Below, one piece after another: positions 11,893-21,932 of a stretch of DNA of 64,000 nt. Under the pieces are notes generated by a model. The model made no database searches. It was not told the DNA's origin and saw only the letters and a list, made by a program, of their open reading frames with translations. The number at the start of each line of letters is the position of its first letter. Within the stretch, counting starts at the first letter, position 1. The translations under genes and the position numbers were made by a program. Source of the stretch: Nymphaea colorata (taxonomy: Eukaryota > Streptophyta > Magnoliopsida > Nymphaeales > Nymphaeaceae); contig NC_045150.1 in NCBI RefSeq assembly GCF_008831285.2, positions 9,872,001 to 9,936,000 on the forward strand, given 5' to 3'.

Positions 11893-13909
11893 TATTTTAT
11901 ACGTGACGATGCCTTCATATGCAATTCTGGTAAATGGTAGGGAGCATGACTTTTTTTACTGCCTAGCGTGGACTTCGACAAGGTGATCCTATTTCTCCTT
12001 TTCTGTTTATTTTTCTGATGGAGACCCTTGCTAGAAAACTTCAATGGGAAAAATTTCGAGGGGCTTTGAAGGTGCCGAGAGTTAGTCAATAGAATTTAAT
12101 CTACCCTGCTTCCTTCTTTGCTGATGATAAAATGTTGTGTTCAACTGCTGAAAAAGATTCCATTCTAGCAATCAAAGCTGTGTTTGCTGATTTTCCGGTG
12201 AATGAAGGTTTGGAAATAAACCACTCAAAGTCCCGTTTTGTTGTTTTTCGTGTGGAGGTTTTAATGTTTGTTGAGCGGTGCCTTTGCCTATCTCCTATTT
12301 AGGGGTGCCGCTATCTACGGGCTCTTTCCCTGTTCAATATTGTGGCCCTTTAAGGGAGCAGATCTTGAAGAAACAGGTGCTATGGAAAAGCAGATTACCT
12401 AGAAGAAATAGGTGCTATGGAAAAGCAGATTACTTTCTTTCTAGGGTAAAGCATTCTTAATAAATCATTTTATTGAAAGTGTTATAGGATTTTGGATGAG
12501 ATGCTTTAAGATTCCTAATTCTGTTGTAAGAGATATCTCAAGAATATGTGCATGTTTTTTTGTTCGGGGAGAGCAAGACGGAAGTAAGAGACTTCATTCT
12601 ATCAGCTGGGATCAATTGTGTGGTCCCGTGGAAGAAGGGGGAGCAGGTTTTGTCAATCTATGGACATTCAATTCTGCTCGTCTTCTATATCTTGCTAAAA
12701 TCCTATCTTAGCAACCTCTTTATGGTCTGCTTATGAAGAGTTAAAATATTTGGATTGTGACAGTCTTTGGACTTGTAGAAAAATTTCAAATATGTCATGG
12801 AGTTGGAAAGGTGTCCTGGATAACTGGCAGGCAGTTAGTCATCAAATTCAATGGGATGTAGAAACTTAGCCCCACCTAGATCGATCTGGATTAAGCAAAT
12901 GGGTGAGATGTCAAGACTCTCTGATGACCAAGATAATCTCTTATGGGGTCCTCAAAATATGAATTGCAGACTGACTGTTATGAGGAAAAGACCAATTTTA
13001 GAATGGAGAAAGTCCCTATTGTGTTGTAAAGCAATTCCTCATGCTAAATGGTGCTCTTTCCTGGCTTTAGAAGGGAGATTTTTGATGCAAGATAGAATCA
13101 AACATTTTGGAATATCTATAGCCAATAGATGTGTCCTTTGTAAAAAAAAGGGAAAAGTCTTCTTTTCATCTGTTTGGATGTTGTGAGTTTTCTTCTTATG
13201 TGAAGAAATCTGTGGTAGGAAATTTAATATCTTTATTCCTTCTTTTAGTTCGATAAAGAAAGAGTATGATTGGTGGAGAATGAAACATTTTGGCAGTAGT
13301 TGGGTAAAGAAATGTTGGTGTCTCCTTTTCCCGATTATCATCTGGATGATTTGGAAAGAGAGAAAGGAGAGGGTGAACACTAATTCTGAAAAGGATAGAA
13401 GATATATATTTTATTATGTGTGGAAAGATTTCTGTTTGATGACTGAAAATGTAAGGTGTATTCAAAAGCATAAAAGAGAGATGAGACTGTGGTTTTGGAC
13501 AGGTATTCAATCAGATCAAGGGAAAGTGCCATCCAATGTGTATATGGTGGTAGAATCCATATGTTCTTATCGTAATGGATTGCAGAAAGTGGCCATTGTT
13601 ATGTGTTCTAGAGAACTGGGGATAAGGATAAAGGGGCTCCGCGTTGCAGTGAGCGGTCTTGCTTGGTCTGCAGAGGAATTTTTGGGAGTTGTCTTTAATC
13701 AATTTTTGTCTCGAGGCCAACGGGTTTGTTTTATCTCAGCACCTATTGTGTGGAGGAATAAGCTGAAAAAGACAGTTGGCAATGGTAGAATAGAAGGTAT
13801 GGGAGCATTCCTGGGATGGGGTTTGGAAAGAAAGGTTGTTTCAAGGATTACAATCCTAGTGGTGAGGTCATTGATATGCTTCTTTTCCCCATTCAGGAAA
13901 ATTCTATAA
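11893..13909 (+). pseudogene. L1-type LINE retrotransposon, 5'-truncated, with reverse transcriptase and C-terminal zinc domain
   Basis: The sequence starts inside reverse transcriptase: PSYAILVNG, then a GLRQGDPISPFLF core with a frameshift (about 11900-12020), then the active-site block FFADDK (about 12115-12135; usual form FADD) and INHSKS. The thumb region LPISYLGVPL is at 12278-12330. At 12496-12711 the frame FKIPNSVVRDIS...GGAGFVNLW continues the LINE ORF2 pattern. The zf-RVT region is at 12990-13190, with RCVLCKKKGK and, after a one-base shift, HLFGCCEF. The piece WCLLFPIIIWMIWKER at 13310-13360 is the tail usual in plant LINE ORF2. The open frame then runs on to 13909 for about 170 further codons that I do not recognise. 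Endonuclease and ORF1 are absent, as expected of 5' truncation. Frame changes and stops show it is dead. Confidence 0.88.
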
Positions 13910-14119
13910 GGTGGTGGTCTTAAAAGTTTTTCATTTTTTGTGTTTTGCCTTCTGTAGGCTGCCAGGTTTCCTCATGTCTTTTCTGGTTTCTTTACGATAT
14001 CCTCATTCATTTTTTATTTTTTCGTATTAAAAGGGAGGGACCCTACACCTCAGCTGATTTGCATTGGAAATCGCTCGACTGCTTTCAACTATTCATGCTT
14101 TTTTTTAAACAAAAAATGT
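13910..14119 (+). other. Probable LINE 3' untranslated region
   Basis: Sequence between the last ORF2-like frame and an A/T-rich run near 14100-14120 (tttttttaaacaaaaaatg). A clean poly-A tail and target duplication were not found, so the 3' border is a guess. Confidence 0.4.
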
Positions 14120-15201
14120 AAATGAAAATGAAGCTTGATGCTCGATGGGGAACTCGCTAGCAACAGGCTTCAGTGGTGAGGGGGCAGGTGACCTCCCTCC
14201 CTTCGTTTATTATTTCTTCATTAAACAAAAAATTGAGGCAATGGAACCTGTTGTGTACCCCAAGAGGTGACCTACTACTGCCCTGCCTTGCTTGCTGCCA
14301 GTGAAATCGCTGCGCCGGGGAGGCGACAGCCTCCTTTGTTTTGCCAAATGATGAAAAAAACAACACCAATTGTGGGAGTCCATAACCACCATCGCCTTCT
14401 CCTCAACGGCTGTGACAGGCATGACAGCAGCCTCCCCCTACCGATGCTAGACCACAGCGACGCTATCGGCTGTGATTAAAAAAAATGAAAAAGAAAAAGA
14501 AATAAGAAAAGAACGTGGTTCATCGGCCGATCATTAAGGGATATAATATACTACTTAAATTAGCGATAAAAAGTGTTTTAAACCAATGTGAACCTCTTAA
14601 TCTGTTTCTAATTACAAATTTAATTTAATGTAAAACATGTTCTAGTTAAAGTTATTTTTAGACAAAATTTGAACTTTCTACAATTAAACTTTTGATGTAA
14701 TAAGAGCCGTTCATTCTTTATTCGAAGAAAACATTATTAAAATAAAAAATGATCAACTTAATATATATTTCTCATAAAATCACTCTTAAGATCATATCTA
14801 CCAGGTTAGATTGGTAAAAGCATATTTTAATAATGTATTTTAATGGATCTAGCTTTATTCTTTATCCAAGTGGTCTAAATATTTTGCCAACTTTTATGTA
14901 GATTCGCATACATAAGCACACTATTGCTGGAAATAGTGAAAGGTCTTTTGCGGCATTCTTGGGTTGCATACATATCAATGATGACATAAATATGTGCCAT
15001 TGTAAAGTCTTTAGTGGCACTTTTCATCTGCCATCAAATATAGATGGCATGTGGTGTGTCTCACGATCAGTAGTGGTGTTTTCTAGTTGTCATAGACTAG
15101 TATATTAAATATGTGCCACTAATGCTTTTCAATTGCATTTATTCCTTGAACATACAAAGCTATTAGTTTCAACCTGCAGTGACAAATAAAATAGATTCTT
15201 T
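14120..15201. other. Unassigned; GC-rich patch, then possible CACTA-like fragment
   Basis: 14150-14480 is a GC-rich patch with overlapping short frames on both strands, none recognised. At 14918-15150 the sequence starts cactattgctgg and repeats tgccac/gtggca words in both directions, reminiscent of CACTA subterminal repeats. Without a matching far end this remains a suggestion. Confidence 0.3.
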
Positions 15202-15209
15202 ATGAATAG

Positions 15210-15385
15210 TAGGGCTGGAGCCAGGGAGCTGGAAAGGGCCGAGGCCCCCCTTCAAAAAAAATATATATACGCAAATTTAATAGAAAAGTATCCTATATAA
15301 AATTTTTTAAAAATTATATTTTTACCCATGTTAAAATTTTGAAACTACAATTCGACCTCTTTCATCTAGAATTTATTGGAGAATA
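15210..15385. mobile_element. Decayed hAT-type element, family h1
   Basis: Starts TAGGGCTGGAGCC, runs through the family's ggccgaggcccc segment and the middle words ttaaaattttgaaactac, and fades out near 15385. No target duplication could be found. It is related to the copies with intact duplications at 597, 23897, 41819, 52389 and 53259. Confidence 0.6.
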
Positions 15386-16504
15386 AATACGGTGGCTGTT
15401 GTTTATGTGCTAGAAAAAAGTTTGTGGTTCCTATCCACAAGAGAATCGATGGAAAATCTAATAGAATAAGGATGTTATTTGATTAAGAATACAAAAGGAG
15501 GCCCGTTTCCAAGTTTTCTTTATAAATGAGTGACAATAGCATCTCCCTACAACCAATCCCAGCTTCAAATTTTACAAAACTGTACCTTTTTGTTTTGCAA
15601 CTCATTATAGTTGAACATGAATAAATAGTGAAAAGTAAATTCTTTATCATTATCAACAACTGCAAAGAACTTTTTTCCTTTTACATTTAGTGCATTACAC
15701 CTTCTATCACATAGAAAAGAAATCTTATATATGTAAATTTTAGTTAGAAAATCTAACCAACCATAGATACATGAGAAGAGGAACTTCATAGATTGCTGTA
15801 GACTTGAATTGCTGAATTGAACAGGAAACATTTTGTAACTGTTTCATGAATATATCATAAAGATTGGGGTAAGATTCTTGAAACACTTATTAAAGTGTTT
15901 TATCAATTTACCCCGTTTTTAGCGTATTCATATAATATTATAAACTTTTTTTGTTACCAAACAACCCTTGAATGTCCGAATAACTTAAGAAGCCAAACAA
16001 AAAACCCTCTGCCAGATGTTCTATGTTAGGTAAAAAGAATCTTGAGTTCTGGCCACTTTGAAAGGAGGCCAAAAAGCATGAAGACCAGATCGATCGATAC
16101 AAATACGAACAAGCAAACTTTCAGTTCAGTTTCAAGAAAAAGAAAGAATAATCAACATTTTAAATGTAGCAAAAATTCAGTGAAAGCAAATATAAACCAT
16201 GTCATTCTATAGAACAACACAGAATCAAAATAATCCTTCAAGCTCGCCAGAATTCAGAATCTTCAATTGCCTATGCCATTTTCATCATTTACCTTCAAAT
16301 AAAAAGAAAAAAGCCATCAATGAATTCGATTAATGGAAAAAGTAATGGGTATAAAATCACTACTTAAAGAAGGGAAAAGTAGGTGTGATTCATTCTGCTT
16401 AGAAAATAAAATATGGGGAAAAGAAGGTTCCATCGATCAGAGTTGTAGAAGAGGGATTGATTTACTGGGGGAAGCATCCTGGCAGGTTTTTGGCAGCGTG
16501 GAGT
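15386..16504. other. Unassigned AT-rich sequence
   Basis: Short open frames only (up to 88 codons on the minus strand), none recognised. No element ends seen. Confidence 0.35.
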
Positions 16505-16564
16505 ATTTGAATCGGGTCGGCCCACTACCCGGCCCAACTATTAACGGGCCGGGCGATACCATAG
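16505..16564. mobile_element. GC-rich hAT-like terminal segment, left of gene-like fragment
   Basis: Contains gggtcggcccactacccgg and aacgggccgggcg, words typical of the GC-rich element family seen at 17222-17371, 37629-37937 and 63907-64000. No terminal TAGGC sequence is preserved on this side. Confidence 0.45.
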
Positions 16565-16839
16565 TGGGATGGCCCCAGCAGTGGAGGAGGCGGATGAGGG
16601 TGCGCAAACTGCATCTGCGGGTGGTCAGGAGGCAGAATCCATTGGCGCTGGGGTGGTTGCAGAAGCTGATGCTGCTGATGGTGAAGATAATGATGATAGG
16701 GAAGAGGAGGAGGAGGGTGTGACTGATGACACTGGAACTGGGGGGAACTCCAAGGTCCCTGAGGTGGTGGAGGAGGAGGATGCTGCTCCATGGGTCTCAT
16801 GTGCTTCTGCGTCTGATGATGGAGGCTGCTGCCATCCAT
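16565..16839 (-). pseudogene. Pro/His/Gln-rich protein fragment, possibly a captured first exon
   Basis: On the minus strand an ATG at 16839 opens a frame of about 95 codons dominated by proline, histidine and glutamine (runs of five to six prolines, HHQQHQLLQ). Such low-complexity N-termini are common in plant RNA-binding and transcription-related proteins, but no folded domain is visible and I cannot name the family. The frame runs into GC-rich element-like sequence at 16564, where a GT lies just after the HYG codons and could be a donor splice site. The plus-strand Glu/Asp/Ala-rich frame over the same bases (16569 onward) is the complement of this composition. It may be an exon of a real gene whose other exons are not recognisable here, or a fragment captured by the flanking element. 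Confidence 0.35.
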
Positions 16840-17020
16840 TGACTTCTCCCTGCCAAACCTACTGCGATGTGGCAGTGTCTCTTGTGCCCCAGAAATCTTC
16901 AGATATGAATTTGGAATCCCTCTCTCTCGTTTGGCTTATGATGGGGATGGATTGGGCAGAAGGAAAGGAGAACCACCGGATGGGGTTTGGGGCTGATCTT
17001 ACCTGCCGCGACGAAGTGTG

Positions 17021-17035
17021 CCCCCCCCCCCCCCC
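17021..17035. repeat. Poly-C run (15 bases)
   Basis: Fifteen consecutive C. Long G/C homopolymers are uncommon in plant DNA and prone to sequencing and replication errors. Confidence 0.97.
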
Positions 17036-17221
17036 AAAGCTTGTTAGTTCAATAGTCTGCCATGAGGTGCGTCGGTGGTGGACCGGAGGTCGACTGTGAC
17101 AAACCAGCAGTGCGACGATGGTGACAGTGTAGACCAGCAGTGCGACGGAAGCGACGGTGGTCGTGGATCGGACAGGCACAGATATGTCCCTTTCAAATGA
17201 AAAGGGAAAGACTCAAGTCAA

Positions 17222-17371
17222 GTTATTTCGACCTAATGGCTATCGGGCCTTAACGGGCCCCAACTTCTAACTGGGACCCGGCCCGACGAGCGCAAATCGT
17301 TACCGACCCAGGCCCATTCCAGGCCGGGTACCGGGTACCCGCCGGCGACCCGGCCCGGAGCCCAGGCCTAC
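17222..17371. mobile_element. GC-rich hAT-like element end
   Basis: Ends gagcccaggccta, the exact inverse of the start TAGGCCTGGGC seen at 63907. It carries repeated ggtacc/gggtaccc/cccggcc words shared with 37629-37937. The partner end is uncertain; it may be the segment at 16505-16564, in which case the gene-like fragment lies inside the element. Confidence 0.55.
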
Positions 17372-17610
17372 TTCGATCTAGAAGAAGTCGAGTAAACCCA
17401 GGTTCATGGGTCAGTGACTCGAGTCTCATGGGGCAAACTCATATAATTTAAAGTTTTAGATTATCTCCGTAATGTGACAGGCGTGACAGCAACCTGGACC
17501 AGTGATAGCCGACTTTACATAATGTAGAAGAAGGAAATGAAATCGTGCACATGGCTTTGGATCTGAAGCAAAGGAAGGCCAAAGTTGCTGGCAGAAAAAG
17601 GATGGTAAAG

Positions 17611-18926
17611 GAGCTTTATAATGTGAAAATTTTTTCCTATTCACTGGCAATGTTCCAACACCAGAAACAATGCTTTCTTTAATGGCTTTTGTCGCTCGTG
17701 GAAGGTGGTCATGGCTCTTCAATGGCATCCCGTGGCCGTCAAAATTCCCAAACAACTGTCGCAGTTGCCATCCAAATGCCAAAAACACTGTTTCCTAATG
17801 GCATTCTCCTTCCTGTGGCAAAGAGAACTAGTTCTTCAATGATGGATCATAGCGATATCAATATATCTGATTTGGATCGGATATCCAACTAAATTGGTTC
17901 GAAAAAATTGGATATGGAAAAAAATTTAATATCCGACTAAGAAATCAGATCGAATTCGGATTTTAGAAATGACATCTGATAAAATTCGGATTCGGATTTG
18001 GATGTATATAAATATCTGATTGGAGTCGGAAAATGATTTAGATTACGGTGAAGGAGCTTTATAATGTGAAATTTTTTTCCTATTCACTGGCGATGTTCCA
18101 ACACCAGAAACAATGCTTTCTTTAATGGCTTTTGTCACTCATGGAAGGTGGTCGTGGCTCTTCAACCGCATCCAGTGGCTGTTAAAATTCCCAAACAACT
18201 GTTGCAGTTGCCATCCAAATGCCAAAAACACTTTCCCAGTGAAATTCTCCTTCATGTGGCGAAGAGAAATAGTTCTTCAATGATGGATCATAGCGATATC
18301 AATATATCTGATTTGGATCGGATATCCGACTAAATTGGTTCGAAAAAATTGGATATGGAAAAAAATTTAATATCCGACTAAGAAATCAAATCGGATTCGG
18401 ATTTTAGAAATCACATCTGATCAAATTCGGATTCGGATTTGGATGCATATAAAGATCTGATTGGATTTGGAAAATGATTTAGATTACGGAGAAGGAGCTT
18501 TATAATATGAAAATTTTTTCCTATTCACTGGCGATGTTCGAACACCAGAAACAATGCTTTCTTTAATGGCTTTTGTCACTCGTGGAAGGTGGTCGTGGCT
18601 CTTCAACGACATCCAGTGGCTGTCAAAATTCCCAAACAACTGTCGCAGTTGCCATCCAAATGCCAAAAACAGTGTTTCCCAGTGGCATTCTCCTTCCTGT
18701 GGCAAAGAGAAATAGTTCTTCAATGGTGGATCATAGCGATATGAATATATCTGTTTTGGATCGATATCCAACTAAATTGGTTCGAAAAAATTGGATATGA
18801 AAAAAAATTAATATCCGACTAAGAAATCAGATCGAATTTGGATTTAAGAAATGACTTCTGATAAAATTCGGATTCGGATTTGGATGTACATAAATATTGA
18901 TTGGATTCGGAAAATGATTTAGGTTA
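17611..18926. repeat. Three-unit tandem array, about 443-bp unit
   Basis: Units start at 17611, 18054 and 18495 (gagctttataat each time), periods 443 and 441, the last about 430 bases. About the first 240 bases are gene-like with a minus-strand frame (WQLRQLFGNFD...PVNRKKF) that I cannot assign. About the last 200 bases are the head of a hAT-type element (tagcgatatcaatatatctg at 17850, 18291 and 18734). Only the third unit continues into the rest of that element. Units differ by scattered substitutions, so the array is not recent. Confidence 0.92.
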
Positions 18927-19182
18927 GATTAATTTGACATAAATATTCTATATCTAGTGCTCTTACATTTTGAAAATTGGCAAAATTCAGTTCAAAATTT
19001 GGATTCAGATAATACTATAAAAGTTGGATTCAGATTGTGAAATCGAATTTCGGATTCAGATTCGGATATGACTTTTCTTCATTTGTATTCAAATCTGATT
19101 CCTAATTTGAATCAGAATATGTTAATATCCGAGAAAGTAGATATGATTAAGGGTATATCTGATCCAATCCGTCAGCATCCCA
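18734..19182. mobile_element. hAT-type non-autonomous element, family h2
   Basis: Starts tagcgatatgaatatatc and ends ccgtcagcatccca, an imperfect inverse of TAGGGATGYCA. The body is made of ggatatcc/gattcggat words. Related copies lie at 20592-20972 (opposite orientation) and 44236-44632. A target duplication is not clear here. Confidence 0.65.
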
Positions 19183-19641
19183 TCGCAGCATTGCTTCAAT
19201 TCTATTCAAAACCATATTTTTGTACTCGATCATCAATGGTTTGGATTCACATTGGATTCAATTCTTTTGTATTTGAGCTATCAGGATTGTGTCTATTTTG
19301 ATTCGGCTTGGGCTTTATCTTTTATAGCTGAATTTCGACAGCATGAGATCCCAAATTTAAACATAACTGGGTTGGATCTTTAGTAGATCGAATTTGGCTA
19401 CGAAGGGATCATTTTTTAACTAGATCCAGTTAAATGGATTCAAAATAAGGTTAATATTCAGATATATCCAACCTAATTAAGTCCTTGCGCATGAATTATC
19501 GTCACTAGAAAGCAACTCTCTCTCTATATATATATGTGAAAATTTTTCTCCTTCCATTCTTTTTTTTTTCAGTTTCATGTCGATCGAGAGAAAGAGAGAC
19601 AGTCAGACAGAGGGACAGAGAGAAAATGGGAGGAGAAAATT

Positions 19642-19684
<43 letters not shown>

Positions 19685-19821
19685 TAGAAGGCACGCTACA
19701 AGGAATGTTAGTGATGCTACTTTCCCTTAGTGCTGAAATAAATAAAGGAGATCTCTCTTTTTTTGCTATCTCAACTCCTTGTTTCGACTGACAGATAGAA
19801 AGTAGTGACCACAGGCAATGA
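19183..19821. other. Unassigned sequence with two microsatellites
   Basis: Holds a CT/TA microsatellite at 19517-19540 and a GA microsatellite at 19645-19679. Nothing else recognised. Confidence 0.6.
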
Positions 19822-20206
19822 CTTACTAGTAGGGCTGCATACGAGCCGAGCTTGAATTGGGCCAGCACGATGTGGCTTCACTCAAAAAAGTCAAGCTTGA
19901 GGTTGAACTCGACTCATTGAGCTTTGTTTGTGTTAAGCATGACTTGTTTCTTTTAATTTGTTTAACTCAATCAACTCGTTTAATTACTATTCGTTTAACT
20001 ATTTTTTCATTATAATTCAACATTTATTATGTAGTCGAGCTGAGTCATGCTTTTACAATTCAAACTGGACTCATTAACATTTCAAGCATATATTTGAACT
20101 CGAGCTTGAGTCGTTTATAAACAAGCCGAGTTGAAGTCGCGTTTTGAAGAGAGAGTTCAAGATGAGCTCAAGCTGGCTTTACTCATTGTGCAGCCCTACT
20201 TGCTAT
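19822..20206. mobile_element. hAT-type non-autonomous element, family h3, with near-perfect target duplication
   Basis: Body 19830-20198 (369 bp), starting TAGGGCTGCA and ending TGCAGCCCTA, a perfect 10-bp terminal inverted repeat. Flanks are cttactag (19822-19829) and cttgctat (20199-20206), matching at 6 of 8 bases. The interior repeats gagctc/actcgagc words. No coding capacity. Confidence 0.85.
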
Positions 20207-20583
20207 GAATAAAAAACATCTAGTGACCGACAGCTGCCCCTTTTTTGTGGGTTTATATCACATCTGCGCCCTTTGCTTGTTAACCTGTCTGCTCTTCTCT
20301 CTCTTTTCTCTTTTTGTGCGTTTAAGTGAATATTACATTGCTTGTTCATTGGGTTGCTTTCAAACTTTCCATTTTTTTTTCTTGTGGGGCAAAGGAGTAT
20401 CATTTAAGTGGCAGGACATATAAAAGAATTTGCACTGAAATATGGATGATGTAAGTGAAACCACCATTGCCACAAAGGAAAACTTGAACCAATTTCTAAC
20501 ATGGCTATTATCACAATGTGTGCTTAGAAAAAAATATTTTAAAAAATATTTGAACATCCTAATATGTTAGTAAGCGTTAAACT

Positions 20584-20980
20584 AATATGAATAAAGATGT
20601 CAACGAATCAGATTCGAATTGGATATACTCTTAACTTATCCATTTATTCAGATATCCAAATATTCAGATTCAAATACAAACAAGGAAAAGTCATATCCGA
20701 ATCCAAATCCAAATCCAATTTCACTATCCATATCCCATTTTAAAATTCATATCTGAATTTGAATCCTAGTCCAAATTCTGAACCGAATTTAGCCGATTTT
20801 CAATATGTAAAATCTTTGAATATAGGATATTTGTTGAACTGAATCGATATCCGAACCGATCGGATGTCATTTCTTAAATCTGAATCCGATCCGATTACAT
20901 AATCAGACATTTTTTTTTTTTGAAACGGTTCGGTAGGATATCTATTCCGAATTGAACATAATGGCATCCCTAAATATGAA
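20584..20980. mobile_element. hAT-type element, family h2, with perfect 8-bp target duplication
   Basis: Body 20592-20972 (381 bp), starting taaagatgtcaacg and ending ggcatcccta. Flanking repeat aatatgaa occurs at 20584-20591 and 20973-20980 without mismatch. The interior carries atccgaatcc/gatatcc words and lies in reverse orientation to the copy at 18734. Confidence 0.9.
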
Positions 20981-21932
20981 TCATGTTTCAATTCCAGTTA
21001 TTTTTGTAAAAACATTATTTCGTCTTTTGTCAAAGTTTTCATGATAATGTTATAAGCACCATTCGAAAAAACATTGTTTGGTTAAAGTCAAAAAATGATT
21101 AATGACATTTTAGTAATACATGTACGATATAAGAAACAATTAGGAGCGTCATAAATGTATCTGAAACTGTTTAACCCAATGTTATCACGATTGCTTTTCG
21201 AACCAAATCAGCCGAGCCACCTATTATGGAGTACTGAATGGGTCGATTTAGTGTTTCAGCTAAATTAGTAAAAAATGTTAAAGAATTATTTTTGAGAAAG
21301 CAATGTAAGAACTCGATCGTTTAAACTTGATTCTGTTAGACTACGTAATGAATGTTGGATTATAATGAGAGAATGTTGAACAAGTACTAACTAAACGAGT
21401 TAAAAAAAATAGGACATGTTTAGCATAAGCAAAATAAATGAGTTAAGTTTGAGCTCGACATTGTATCGTCAAGTTGAGCTTGAGCTTTTAGTTTTCTGAC
21501 TCGTGTGCAACCCTACTTACTAACAAGTTATTGGCTGCCGTCACTACTTTCTATCTCGGCCACTCTTGGCCGTCTCTAAGACCAATTGTTGGAACCTGAA
21601 TCTCCACAGTTGATTTAACGTGACTACAAGTTCAAGCGCTACCTATAATGGACGATCCCCATTGAATTATACGAGTCTGATCTTTCACCTAAACCCATAG
21701 ATCGGTACCTAAATCGCCATTAATTTAGTGCTTCGACTTAAATGAAGAAAATATCGAGATCTAGGGATGTTAATGGATCAGATTTTGACTATAATTTGTG
21801 TATAGTTTCCAATTTTTTTCGGTTCTTAATAAAAGATGGGAGCCTACTGCTGGTCAGTTTTCATCGGAAATTGGACATTAGAAACGATACATATGGCTCA
21901 AATTCAATTTGTTGGCATCCAAAGGCTTAGAT
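20981..21932. other. Mostly unassigned; truncated hAT-type fragment at 21305-21515
   Basis: The segment near 21305-21515 ends gtgtgcaaccctac and carries gagctcgac/ttgagcttgagc words like family h3; its other end is lost. Just beyond it, 21520-21559 is an imperfect reverse complement (31 of 40) of 19790-19829, including 17 identical bases around gtcactactttctatct. The rest is unassigned. Confidence 0.45.

Noticed and set aside
16569-17099. 176-codon Glu/Asp/Ala-rich plus-strand frame
   Set aside because: Opposite strand of the Pro/His/Gln-rich fragment; it runs on through the poly-C tract and has no recognisable domain.
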